Positions 19,019 to 26,760 of a DNA stretch of 36,141 nucleotides are shown one piece after another; position 1 is the stretch's first letter; each line of letters begins with the position of its first letter. The position numbers were made by a program, and so were the translations under genes. Source of the stretch: Akkermansia sp. (GTDB taxonomy: Bacteria > Verrucomicrobiota > Verrucomicrobiia > Verrucomicrobiales > Akkermansiaceae). The stretch spans positions 1-36,141 of the forward strand of contig JAUNRC010000014.1 of assembly GCA_030535875.1 (NCBI GenBank). Direction: 5' to 3'. The notes beneath the pieces are model-generated. The model worked only from the letters and a program-made list of their open reading frames with translations, had not been told where the DNA came from and searched no databases.

Positions 19019-20236
19019 ATGCGCTACATACTCACACTCGTTAATTGGATTGTCGATGGCATGCTCGCCTGGTTCACACCGGCGTGGCGTCGTAAAGGCT
19101 GCGAAGCTCGCAGCGCTCTGACTCGCTACTATCATTACAATCGACCCCATCTCGAACAGGAGCGCAGCGAGCAACTCTTAGCTCTTCGCAAAGAACTTAA
19201 CGAAGGATTGCTCTTCTGGCGCAGCGACAGCGTCAGACAAACAACTGAAACGATTCAAAATCTCGGCGATAGCCTGCGCGGCTTCAAGCGCAATGCCGTA
19301 GTGGAAATGGCGGAGTCATTCTTCGTCATCATGGTCATTTTCCTGGGCATTCGCACTTACTATGCCCAACCGTTCCGCATCCCCACCGGCTCCATGCAGC
19401 CCACACTTAACGGCATTACCATTAAGCCATTAGCCGAAGGAGAACAATTACCGTCCACCCCCACACGCTGGTGGCAGGCCATCACGCTCGGCAGCAGTTA
19501 CAGCGATATTGTAGCCGACAACGCCAAGCAAATCACCAACCTCACCACGGAGCGTTACCTGTGGCTCTTCACCCGCACGCGACTTCACTTCAATGACGGC
19601 AGTACCGAGACTGTCCCCTGCGCCAGCGGAGCCGTCGCGGAATATCTCATGCAAGAAGGTAAACTGGGTCGCCTTCTCATGCCAGGCGAGACCATCATCC
19701 GCGCACGATTCGATGCCGGCGACATGGTTGTCGTCAATCGTATGGCCTACCATTTCCGCACCCCCGAACGGGGAGAAACCTTTGTATTCGACACCCGCGG
19801 CATCAACACCAACGTGCCGGCAGCTATGCCTGACCAAAGTGCTGCCAGTCACTACATCAAACGTCTGTGCGGTCTGCCCGGTGACATCATCAACATCGAA
19901 TCACCCCATCTTGTCGTAAACGGACAAACTGTTACAAACGGGCCTATCGCAACGGTCGCGGCCTGTCAAGCCCCCTACAATTCAACCGGCTACAACGCCA
20001 TCAACCGCAATCGCGATGCCTCCGTCTACTACCAAGCCTACATGACAGAGGGCAATCCCGTGATGCTGCGCCGCAACACACTCGCCCCCATTATGAATGA
20101 ATATCTGGCCTTGGGGGACAATACTGTCAACTCCAAGGACTCCCGTTACTGGGGGCCGGTTCGCCAATTCAATGTACTCGGGCCGGCTTTCCTGACCCTC
20201 TGGCCCTTCACCTCACACTGGGGTACCATTGACTGA
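19019..20236 (+). CDS. lepB: Signal peptidase I with a large insertion
   Basis: This S26 protease removes signal peptides from exported proteins on the periplasmic side of the inner membrane. It has 405 aa. A hydrophobic N-terminal segment (1-20) and a charged cytoplasmic stretch precede the membrane anchor at about 97-117 (AESFFVIMVIFLGIRTYYAQPF). Box B is RIPTGSMQPTL with catalytic S125. Box C is GDMVVVNRMAYHF (234-246), box D KRLCGLPGD with general-base K281, and box E LALGDNTVNSKDSRYWG near the C-terminus, so all catalytic parts are intact. Box B and box C normally lie within about 10 residues of each other; here about 109 residues separate S125 from box C, so there is an insertion of ~100 residues of unknown role. 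The squalene/phytoene synthase gene starts 35 nt downstream. Confidence 0.95.
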   Translation: MRYILTLVNWIVDGMLAWFTPAWRRKGCEARSALTRYYHYNRPHLEQERSEQLLALRKELNEGLLFWRSDSVRQTTETIQNLGDSLRGFKRNAVVEMAESFFVIMVIFLGIRTYYAQPFRIPTGSMQPTLNGITIKPLAEGEQLPSTPTRWWQAITLGSSYSDIVADNAKQITNLTTERYLWLFTRTRLHFNDGSTETVPCASGAVAEYLMQEGKLGRLLMPGETIIRARFDAGDMVVVNRMAYHFRTPERGETFVFDTRGINTNVPAAMPDQSAASHYIKRLCGLPGDIINIESPHLVVNGQTVTNGPIATVAACQAPYNSTGYNAINRNRDASVYYQAYMTEGNPVMLRRNTLAPIMNEYLALGDNTVNSKDSRYWGPVRQFNVLGPAFLTLWPFTSHWGTID

Positions 20237-20271
20237 TTTCCTTCATCTCTCAACTTCAAATTTCACCCGTC

Positions 20272-21204
20272 ATGTCCGAATCCGACACCATCACACGCAA
20301 TGCCAAATCCAATCTGGCATTCACCCTCATGGACCTGCCCGCCGAAAAACGCATGCACATGGCGCAGTTCTATGCTTTCTGCCGCATCGTCGATGACATT
20401 GTAGACGAACCCGGAATGAGTCCGGAAGAACGACACAATGCGCTCAACCGCTGGGAGGACATTATCAGCCGCCGCATACCCGCCGAACCCGGAATTGAAG
20501 ATGAAGTGCAGAAACTTGTCGTCTCGCTCGACCTCGATATTCGACCGATGATGGAACTTATCAGCGGCTGCCGCAGCGACATCTCCCCCTCGCAACCGGC
20601 CACACGTGCCGATTTACTGGCCTACGCCTACCGCGTGGCCGCCTGTGTGGGCATTACCAGTGCAACGGTCATGGGAGCCTCTCCCGCGGCACGAGACTAC
20701 GCCGTTGCCCTCGGATACGCTCTTCAGATGGTCAACATACTGCGCGATGTTGCCGAAGATTGCCGCAAATACAATCGAGTCTACCTTCCGGCAGACGACA
20801 TGGCTCTCTTCGGAGTGACCCATGAAGATATCCGCGAGCAGCGCTACACCTACCGCATGCGACAATTACTGGCATACGAAGCCGCACTCGCCGAGAAGTT
20901 CTTCGGTGAAGCTGAGGAATATTACCAAAAACTCTCGGTTGATGACCGCAACGCACTCATTCCGGCTCAGGCTATGAGCCTGATTTATCACACCATTCTC
21001 GAAAAAATGCAGACGGATGAGTACCGCGTGTTCGAACGCCGATACAGCGTAAACAACTTCCGCAAGCTCTGGTTCCTGCTGCGAGCCCGTCTCGGTACCG
21101 TCAACATGCCGAATTTCCCCAGCATCGCCGACTGGGGATTCCTCCGAAATCAATCCCAAGATTCATCAAAGAATCCCGACGATAAAGAAAATACTCGCAA
21201 ATAA
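20272..21204 (+). CDS. Squalene/phytoene synthase family protein
   Basis: This is a head-to-head trans-isoprenyl diphosphate synthase of 310 aa. It would condense two C15 or C20 isoprenyl diphosphates, via a presqualene- or prephytoene-type intermediate, on the inner face of the membrane. The first Mg-binding motif is DDIVDE (41-46) after FYAFCRIV, and the second is RDVAEDC (158-164, a DxxxD form). The VYLP segment typical of HpnC/HpnD/CrtB enzymes follows. The product, hopanoid or carotenoid precursor, cannot be assigned: no desaturase, cyclase or partner gene is nearby. It lies 35 nt after lepB, with no Shine-Dalgarno site, probably in the same transcript. Confidence 0.9.
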   Translation: MSESDTITRNAKSNLAFTLMDLPAEKRMHMAQFYAFCRIVDDIVDEPGMSPEERHNALNRWEDIISRRIPAEPGIEDEVQKLVVSLDLDIRPMMELISGCRSDISPSQPATRADLLAYAYRVAACVGITSATVMGASPAARDYAVALGYALQMVNILRDVAEDCRKYNRVYLPADDMALFGVTHEDIREQRYTYRMRQLLAYEAALAEKFFGEAEEYYQKLSVDDRNALIPAQAMSLIYHTILEKMQTDEYRVFERRYSVNNFRKLWFLLRARLGTVNMPNFPSIADWGFLRNQSQDSSKNPDDKENTRK

Positions 21205-21221
21205 CAGTCATACAGCCATCC

Positions 21222-21250
21222 CGCGCTTTGTGAAGGCTTGACAAGGCGCG
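21222..21250. repeat. Inverted repeat overlapping the -35 box of the lipoprotein promoter
   Basis: CGCGCTTTGT (21222-21231) and ACAAGGCGCG (21241-21250) form a 10-bp stem with one G-T pair and a 9-nt loop. The right arm covers most of the -35 box TTGACA. No T tract follows, so it is either a poor terminator for the upstream genes or an operator-like site. Confidence 0.45.
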
Positions 21251-21266
21251 AAGAATAAGGCAAAAT
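21238..21266 (+). promoter_or_regulatory. Promoter of the 436-aa lipoprotein gene
   Basis: A perfect -35 TTGACA (21238-21243), 17-nt spacer, then CAAAAT (21261-21266). The leader to the ATG at 21315 is about 42 nt. The sequence ahead of the -10 (GAATAAGG) resembles that ahead of the parB -10 (AAATAAGG). Confidence 0.6.
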
Positions 21267-21314
21267 ACATCGAAACCGTTGGGGAAAACACACTGCCCCT
21301 TCAAATATTCTGTT

Positions 21315-22625
21315 ATGAAAACGCGACTGATTTACACAGCCCTTGCAGCTGCCGCGGTAGCAGCTCTTCCCTCATGCGACGAAGAGAATCTCCCCTTCGG
21401 TCTGGGAGACAAAACTGACAAACCGGCAGCCACTCAGCAACCGGAAAAACCGGCCGTTCCCGCAACTCCCACGGTTGATGACATCAGCGCTGCGGTCATG
21501 CCGCAACTTACGGATTATCCCTGGCTCTCTGCCGGTGAAATCACATCCGAAACCACCACTACCGAGAGCGGAGCCCTGCAACTTGTTGCCAAGATTAAGC
21601 TTACCGTATCCGAAAATCTCTGCGCTCGCGAAAATGCTCCCGCCGCCTTCAACGAAGAGCGCAAGGCAATGAACCAGAGCGCCAACGCCGCCATGCAGCC
21701 CAATTCCGTCTATCTGCTGCAAATCGGTGCCCCTACGGACACTATTACCGATGCTGATCGCTCCGCTCGCCCCCTGCCGGACAATCTGCAACAAATGGCC
21801 AATGAACTGCGCGACCTTGCGGAATCCGCAGTCTACACCACTGTAACCCCCGTTGGCACTCAGTACGAAATCACCGCCACCATGCAGGCCGATAAAGCAG
21901 AGACCGGCTGGGTTCTCTCCAACGTCGCCGTACAAACGGAATCACTTCCCTCACCTGACAGCGTCACTCCTGAGAGCAAACTGCCGCAGGATGCCGCAAA
22001 ACTCACCCCGGAGTTCGAAGAAAGCCGCAAGGCTGAAATCCGCGAGAAGATTGCCGCATTCAACGCTGCTGCCGAGCCCTACATCAAAGGTCGCGAGGAC
22101 GAAGCACGCAAAGTTTGGACCGAGCACAAAGCTCGCATGGATGAAGAGGCTCGCAAAGCTGCCGAAGTAGCCACAGCAGCAGCTGCTGAGAAAGAGCAAT
22201 GGATTAACCACTGCACCACCTCCATTGCAACCGGCAAGGTTTTCTCCGGCGAATGGACCCGCGATAATCGTTTCGGTGAAATCTCCATTGAAATCAGCAA
22301 AGCAGAGAAGTTCGAGAACTCCGTGCAGTTCATCGGCATCGTTTACGACACCAAACTGCCTGAGGCCAAGCTCGACATCTCCGGTCGCTGCGAGTTCACC
22401 AAGGGTGAGGACGGCTGCTCCAAAGTTGACATCACCATCTACGACGGCTTCTACGACCCCGATCAGCCCACGGCTGAGGTGTTCGACGCCAAAGATGGCG
22501 TACTCATTCTTGCTCTCAATGCCGAAGGCAAACTCAACGGCACCATGACCTGCACATCGTGGAAAGATCAGCCCAACAAAGCCTTCCGCATTTCCCTCTC
22601 TCCGGCAAGTCCGAAGAAGAAATAA
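21315..22625 (+). CDS. Putative lipoprotein of unknown function
   Basis: No family was recognised. The ATG at 21315 is chosen because it gives a clean lipoprotein signal peptide: MKTR, a hydrophobic run, then a lipobox-like LPSC with Cys near residue 20. An earlier in-frame start at 21279 would bury it. The mature 436-aa precursor has a Pro/Thr-rich linker and a mixed alpha/beta domain (about 40-215). An Ala/Glu/Lys helix likely to form a coiled coil follows (about 230-300, REKIAAFNAAAEPYIKGRED...EEARKAAEVATAAAAEKEQW). The C-terminal beta-rich domain (about 305-430) has strand pairs such as GEISIEISKAEKF and SVQFIGIVYDTKL, and ends in KKK. It has its own promoter and a very strong terminator, so it is transcribed alone. 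Confidence 0.85.
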   Translation: MKTRLIYTALAAAAVAALPSCDEENLPFGLGDKTDKPAATQQPEKPAVPATPTVDDISAAVMPQLTDYPWLSAGEITSETTTTESGALQLVAKIKLTVSENLCARENAPAAFNEERKAMNQSANAAMQPNSVYLLQIGAPTDTITDADRSARPLPDNLQQMANELRDLAESAVYTTVTPVGTQYEITATMQADKAETGWVLSNVAVQTESLPSPDSVTPESKLPQDAAKLTPEFEESRKAEIREKIAAFNAAAEPYIKGREDEARKVWTEHKARMDEEARKAAEVATAAAAEKEQWINHCTTSIATGKVFSGEWTRDNRFGEISIEISKAEKFENSVQFIGIVYDTKLPEAKLDISGRCEFTKGEDGCSKVDITIYDGFYDPDQPTAEVFDAKDGVLILALNAEGKLNGTMTCTSWKDQPNKAFRISLSPASPKKK

Positions 22626-22652
22626 CAAAATAACTGATTTTCAAGATTTAAG

Positions 22653-22688
22653 AAAAGAGCGACCGTGACAAATCACGGTCGCTCTTTT
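22653..22688 (+). terminator. Strong intrinsic terminator after the lipoprotein gene
   Basis: A perfect 16-bp stem (AAAAGAGCGACCGTGA with its complement) around a CAAA loop ends in TTTT. With A and T tracts on both sides it can act in both directions. Confidence 0.95.
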
Positions 22689-22713
22689 ATGCTAAAAAAG
22701 GCATAAAAAGAGA

Positions 22714-22742
22714 TTGCAAAACAGGCTGAAATAAGGTAGAAT
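22714..22742 (+). promoter_or_regulatory. Promoter of parB
   Basis: TTGCAA (22714-22719), 17-nt spacer, TAGAAT (22737-22742), 15 nt to the ATG. There is no Shine-Dalgarno site. Confidence 0.55.
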
Positions 22743-22757
22743 GCCCCCACGCACATT

Positions 22758-23645
22758 ATGTCACGGCAAGCATTAGGAAAAGGTCTGGGAGCACTCATCC
22801 GCAAGAACGAAGCACGAGCAGCCGCTGCTGCCGAAAACGAAGTGGATGAAAGTCGGGTATTACTGGCGAAAGTTGATGAAATTCAACCTTCGCCCTTCCA
22901 GCCTCGCCGTACATTCAACGATGAACAAATCAGCGAACTTGCAGCCTCCATTCGGGAGCGAGGACTGGTACAGCCCTTGGTAGTACGCCGCGTCAACGGG
23001 AAACTGGAACTGATTGCCGGCGAGCGTCGTCTGCGCGCCATGAAGCTGCTCGGCAAGCCCGAGGTCAAAGTTGTGATGATGGAAGCCACGGACCGCGAGG
23101 TTGCCGAGCTGGCACTCATTGAAAACCTTCAGCGCGAAGATCTCACTCCGTTGGAAGAAGCGGAACAATACCGCCTGCTGCAAAGCCGCTTCGGCATGAA
23201 ACAGGAAATCATCGCCCAACATGTCGGCAAATCCCGAGCCGTGGTAGCCAACATGGTGCGCCTGCTGGAACTTGTACCGACCGCTCGCGAACTACTGGAA
23301 AAAGAGGAAATCAGCGTGGGCCACGCCAAAGTTCTGCTCCAGCTCAAAGATGCCGCACAACAGGCTGCTGCTGCCACACGCGTAGCCAAGCAGGGGCTGA
23401 CCGTCCGCCAAACGGAACAACTTGTAAAGGACATCCTCAACCCCGACCCGGCAAGACCTCAGATTGTCAGCAAGGTACTTCCGGCTGCTTACGAGTCCGT
23501 CTGTCAACAACTTTCCAGCGACTTCGGCACCAAGGTCAACATTGCTCTCAAGGGCAAGAGTAACGGAGTGATTGAAATCTCCTACACCGGAAGAGATGAA
23601 TTGGTTCGCATTCTGCAACTCTTCGGGGTCAATGCCCCGGTGTAA
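22758..23645 (+). CDS. parB: Chromosome-partitioning protein ParB
   Basis: This is a DNA-binding CTPase clamp that loads at parS sites and helps segregate the origin region. At 295 aa it has the standard chromosomal ParB layout. The basic N-terminus (SRQALGKGLGALI) is the short ParA-stimulating peptide. The CTP-binding/ParB-Nuclease-like fold (about 35-125) includes QPRRTF and GERRLRA (88-94) with ENLQREDL. The central helix-turn-helix (about 130-200) includes HVGKSRAVVANMVRLLEL. The C-terminal dimerisation region is about 230-295. No parA is adjacent and no good parS was found in this window, so parA either lies outside it or is unlinked. The M28 lipoprotein gene follows after 25 nt. Confidence 0.95.
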   Translation: MSRQALGKGLGALIRKNEARAAAAAENEVDESRVLLAKVDEIQPSPFQPRRTFNDEQISELAASIRERGLVQPLVVRRVNGKLELIAGERRLRAMKLLGKPEVKVVMMEATDREVAELALIENLQREDLTPLEEAEQYRLLQSRFGMKQEIIAQHVGKSRAVVANMVRLLELVPTARELLEKEEISVGHAKVLLQLKDAAQQAAAATRVAKQGLTVRQTEQLVKDILNPDPARPQIVSKVLPAAYESVCQQLSSDFGTKVNIALKGKSNGVIEISYTGRDELVRILQLFGVNAPV

Positions 23646-23670
23646 TCTCAGCTCAAGCCTTCCTCTCAAC

Positions 23671-24606
23671 ATGAGATCAGCCCTGCTCCTTCTACCCCTG
23701 CTCCTCCTCTGTCAATGCGGGGAACAAGGAGACATTTCATCCGAGCAGCAGCAGTCATCAGCCGTTCCCGTCGCAACAGAGCTGCAACAAACAGCAGACT
23801 TTTGCGGCATGAACAGTTACATTCATTGTAAAGCTCTCTGTGACATGGGGCCTCGCCCCAGCGGCTCCGAGGCCTACACACGCCAACTTCACTACCTGAG
23901 TAAACATCTTACAGCCGCCGGCTGGTCAGTACGTGAAGAGCCGTTCAAACTGACAAACGGCACGAAGATGGTCAATCTGCATGCCGTAATGGGAACAGAC
24001 GACGGTACGCGCCCCATCATCATCACCTGTCATATCGATACGAAAATCGGCATCAGCCCGAACTTTGTCGGTGCGGATGACGGAGCAAGTGCTGCCGCTG
24101 TAATAATTGAACTGGCGCGCGTGCTGAAGTCACACCCGAAAGCAGGAGCCGTAGAGTTGATTTTCTTCGATGGGGAAGAAGCCTTCGCCCGCAACATGAG
24201 CCGACAGGACGGGCTGTATGGCTCACGCTATGATGTTGCTCGACGTCAAGGTAAACTGCCTCGCTACCAAATCAACCTTGATATGGTAGGCGGACGTAAC
24301 AAAACAATTGCAGTACCGCTTCTTGACAGCAGCCCCGACTTGCTGGCTCACTACGAACAAGCTGTCGCAGCTCTGGGATATTCCGAGCGCCGCTGGAGCA
24401 TCCACCCCGGCTCTTACCTCGATGACCATATTCCCTACGAAGAGGCCGGAGTCGAAACGCTCAATCTCATTGCAGACTTCACCAACAGCAACTGGTGGCA
24501 CACCGACAAGGACAACATGTCCCGCATCTGCCCGAAATCTTTGGAAGAAAGCGGCCGCTTGGTTCTTCAACTACTCTCACAACTGACTGCAGAGAACAAA
24601 AAATAA
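23671..24606 (+). CDS. M28-family glutaminyl-peptide cyclotransferase-like lipoprotein
   Basis: The 311-aa protein is a zinc-dependent M28-fold enzyme. The ATG at 23671 gives a signal sequence MRSALLLLPLLLLCQC, with lipid attachment plausibly at C14 or C16. Active-site positions match animal-type glutaminyl cyclases better than aminopeptidases: HIDTK (H121), GADDGAS (D137), FFDGEEAF (E169, E170), DGLYGSR, LDMVGG (D204), YLDDHIPY (D251, D252, H253) and WWHTDKDN (W276, H277). In that family the DDHIPF and WHTxxDN segments form the pocket that turns N-terminal Gln into pyroglutamate. Either N-terminal cyclisation or peptide trimming in the periplasm is possible. The start is 25 nt after parB, so it is probably co-transcribed. 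It converges with ptsI across 12 nt, with no visible terminator. Confidence 0.88.
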   Translation: MRSALLLLPLLLLCQCGEQGDISSEQQQSSAVPVATELQQTADFCGMNSYIHCKALCDMGPRPSGSEAYTRQLHYLSKHLTAAGWSVREEPFKLTNGTKMVNLHAVMGTDDGTRPIIITCHIDTKIGISPNFVGADDGASAAAVIIELARVLKSHPKAGAVELIFFDGEEAFARNMSRQDGLYGSRYDVARRQGKLPRYQINLDMVGGRNKTIAVPLLDSSPDLLAHYEQAVAALGYSERRWSIHPGSYLDDHIPYEEAGVETLNLIADFTNSNWWHTDKDNMSRICPKSLEESGRLVLQLLSQLTAENKK

Positions 24607-24618
24607 GTCCCCGCGCTA

Positions 24619-26373
24619 TCAATTAAACAAATCCGGGTAAGACTTATGAGCCAGCGCTACCGACAAATCGCGGATGGTATAGCTATCCTCCGCCTGTAAG
24701 GCCTCCTCTGCCATAAGGCGACATTCCTCATAATTGAGGTGACGAATGGCATAGCGGACCAAAGGCAGAAGGTGCGCACCAACGGAGAGCTCCGACACGC
24801 CCAATCCTACAAGCAAGGGTACCAAGTTGATGTCACCGCCCATTTCACCGCACACCGCCGTAGGGATGCCCGCAGCGATGGTCTGACGCATCAGACGTAC
24901 CACGCCGGGATGAGTCGGCCGGAACATACTCGCCACACGGAAGTTCACGCGGTCTACCGCAATGGTATACTGTGTAAGGTCATTGGTGCCGATGGAGAAG
25001 AAATCCACATGACGAGCCAAAACATCCGCCATCATGGCAGCGCTGGGTACCTCAATCATGATTCCGACCCGCATGTTTTCATCATAGGGCTGACCTTTCT
25101 CGCGCAACTCAGCGCGACAATCAGCCAGCAGTACCTGAACATCCTTCACCTCCGTAATCCCCGAGACCATCGGGAACATCACACCCACCTTACCATGAGC
25201 GGAGGCTCTCAATATGGCACGAAGCTGCTCCTTAAAAATCTCTACACGGCTGAGCGACACACGTATACCACGCCAGCCGAGGAAGGGGTTATCTTCCTTC
25301 TCCTCAAGCACTTCAAAGGGTAATTTATCACCGCCCGAATCAAGCGTACGGAAAATAACTTCCTCCGGCGCGCAGCTTTCCACCAAGCTCTTATAGTGCC
25401 GGTACTGAGTCTCCTCATCCGGCAGACTACCGCCCCCAAGCAGGAAAAACTCGGTGCGGTACAAGCCCACACCCTCAGCACCGGAACGTTTGATGGCACC
25501 ATACTCATGAACAAACTCCACATTGGCAGCCAATCGGATTCGGCGTCCGTCCGTCGTTTCCGCCGGCAACTCTTTCATCTCGATAAGAGCGGTATAGGCT
25601 CGCTCTTTCTCGGCTTGCAACTCACGGTAGTGCTGCTGAGTTTCCGCCGTCGGATTGAGAATCAGCATACCGTTATAGCCATCAAGAATGGCCTGACAAC
25701 CGACTCGGGAATCGATAACAAGATTTGGTACTGCCACCACGGCAGGCATGCCCAATGAGCGAGCCAAAATAGCCGTGTGCGACACCGCAGAACCGGCCTC
25801 GGTCACAAATCCGAGAACCTTACGCGGGTCAAGGTCAGCGGTATCGCTGGGAGCCAAATCGTATGCAGCCAGCACACAGGGCTCCACACAATCCCCACAC
25901 AACGGACCAACCTCCGAAGGGGTCATGTTTTTAAGCACGCGCTGCAATACGTCCGATATATCAGCCACACGGGAGCGAAGGTAAGCATCGTCCACATGGC
26001 GCATCACCTCCATAAAGTTCTGCACCACGGCATAATACACGGCATCGATATTCTGCAGCCGCCGAGGCATCTCCTTACGGAGCTTATTCAGAATGGTGCG
26101 GTCCCGCAGAAAAAGTAAGTGAGCATCGAAAATGGCAGCCTCATGTGCACCGGAAAGATGTTCCACTCGAGCCTTGAGAGAGTGGAGTTCCTCCTCTGTG
26201 CGGACCAAAGCACTCTCAAAACGCTCCCACTCGTGCTCCAGCTCAGTCGGCAAAATCGTACGGATAACCGGCGAGGCGCATCCGCGAGCCTCGACCCGCA
26301 GCACCCCCATGGCAATCCCGGGAGAAACCGGCATGCCCTTGAGTCGGCGCTCAAATCCGTCCTGATAATTCAT
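24619..26373 (-). CDS. ptsI: Phosphoenolpyruvate-protein phosphotransferase (PTS enzyme I)
   Basis: This cytosolic enzyme takes phosphate from PEP and passes it to HPr. The 584-aa protein (ATG at 26373; a TTG at 26415 is less likely) is collinear with the family. Motifs are the N-terminal KGMPVSPGIAMG, phospho-accepting His H199 in SAVSHTAILARSLGMPAVV, the PEP-binding LYRTEFFLLG, Mg-binding SIGTNDLTQYT, and CGEMGGD with the catalytic Cys near the C-terminus. It starts 38 nt after ptsH and is co-transcribed with it. No EII sugar permease or EIIA lies in the window, so the relay may serve regulation or a distant acceptor. Confidence 0.97.
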   Translation of the reverse strand: MNYQDGFERRLKGMPVSPGIAMGVLRVEARGCASPVIRTILPTELEHEWERFESALVRTEEELHSLKARVEHLSGAHEAAIFDAHLLFLRDRTILNKLRKEMPRRLQNIDAVYYAVVQNFMEVMRHVDDAYLRSRVADISDVLQRVLKNMTPSEVGPLCGDCVEPCVLAAYDLAPSDTADLDPRKVLGFVTEAGSAVSHTAILARSLGMPAVVAVPNLVIDSRVGCQAILDGYNGMLILNPTAETQQHYRELQAEKERAYTALIEMKELPAETTDGRRIRLAANVEFVHEYGAIKRSGAEGVGLYRTEFFLLGGGSLPDEETQYRHYKSLVESCAPEEVIFRTLDSGGDKLPFEVLEEKEDNPFLGWRGIRVSLSRVEIFKEQLRAILRASAHGKVGVMFPMVSGITEVKDVQVLLADCRAELREKGQPYDENMRVGIMIEVPSAAMMADVLARHVDFFSIGTNDLTQYTIAVDRVNFRVASMFRPTHPGVVRLMRQTIAAGIPTAVCGEMGGDINLVPLLVGLGVSELSVGAHLLPLVRYAIRHLNYEECRLMAEEALQAEDSYTIRDLSVALAHKSYPDLFN

Positions 26374-26411
26374 GGTCGGTCCCGAGAGGGGATACTTCGC
26401 ACAGATTATTC

Positions 26412-26678
26412 TCAAGCCTCACCGAACTTACCGGCAACAAGCTCTTCCAATGCTGCCATGGCAGCGGCCTCGTCATCACCTTCAACGGTAACAATGATTT
26501 CCGCACCGCACCCGACGGCTAACATCATAAGTCCCATAATACTCTTACCATCAACCGATTCATCATCTTTCTCAACAGTAACATCAGCAGCAAATCGACT
26601 GGCCACGCGCACAAACTGTGCCGCGGGACGAGCATGTATACCGAGCTTGTTAAGAATGGTGAGCTTTTTTGTAATCAT
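26412..26678 (-). CDS. ptsH: Phosphocarrier protein HPr
   Basis: The 88-aa HPr shuttles phosphate from enzyme I to EIIA proteins. The phosphorylated H15 sits in KLGIHARPAA. S46 lies in DGKSIMGLMMLAVGCG, the regulatory Ser region phosphorylated by HPrK in many bacteria. The ATG at 26678 gives the canonical HPr N-terminus (MITKKLTILN); the open frame upstream is not typical. ptsI follows directly. The ATG lacks a Shine-Dalgarno site. Confidence 0.96.
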   Translation of the reverse strand: MITKKLTILNKLGIHARPAAQFVRVASRFAADVTVEKDDESVDGKSIMGLMMLAVGCGAEIIVTVEGDDEAAAMAALEELVAGKFGEA

Positions 26679-26712
26679 ATCTGAGGGGAAGTTTTCTCTG
26701 TTGTCACAGGAC

Positions 26713-26736
26713 AGTATACGCCATCCATACAATAAT
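26713..26736 (-). promoter_or_regulatory. Candidate promoter of ptsHI
   Basis: On the minus strand a good -10, TATACT (26713-26718), lies 34 nt before the ptsH ATG. The best -35 at 18 nt is the weak CTGGCA. Confidence 0.4.
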
Positions 26737-26760
26737 TGCCAGCTTTTTTTTCAGAAAATA

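Noticed and set aside
22758..23645. parS sites near parB
   Set aside because: CACGTG cores occur (for example around 28889 and 34193), but the flanks match the TGTTTCACGTGAAACA consensus at only 10-12 of 16 positions and they lie inside genes, so none is called.
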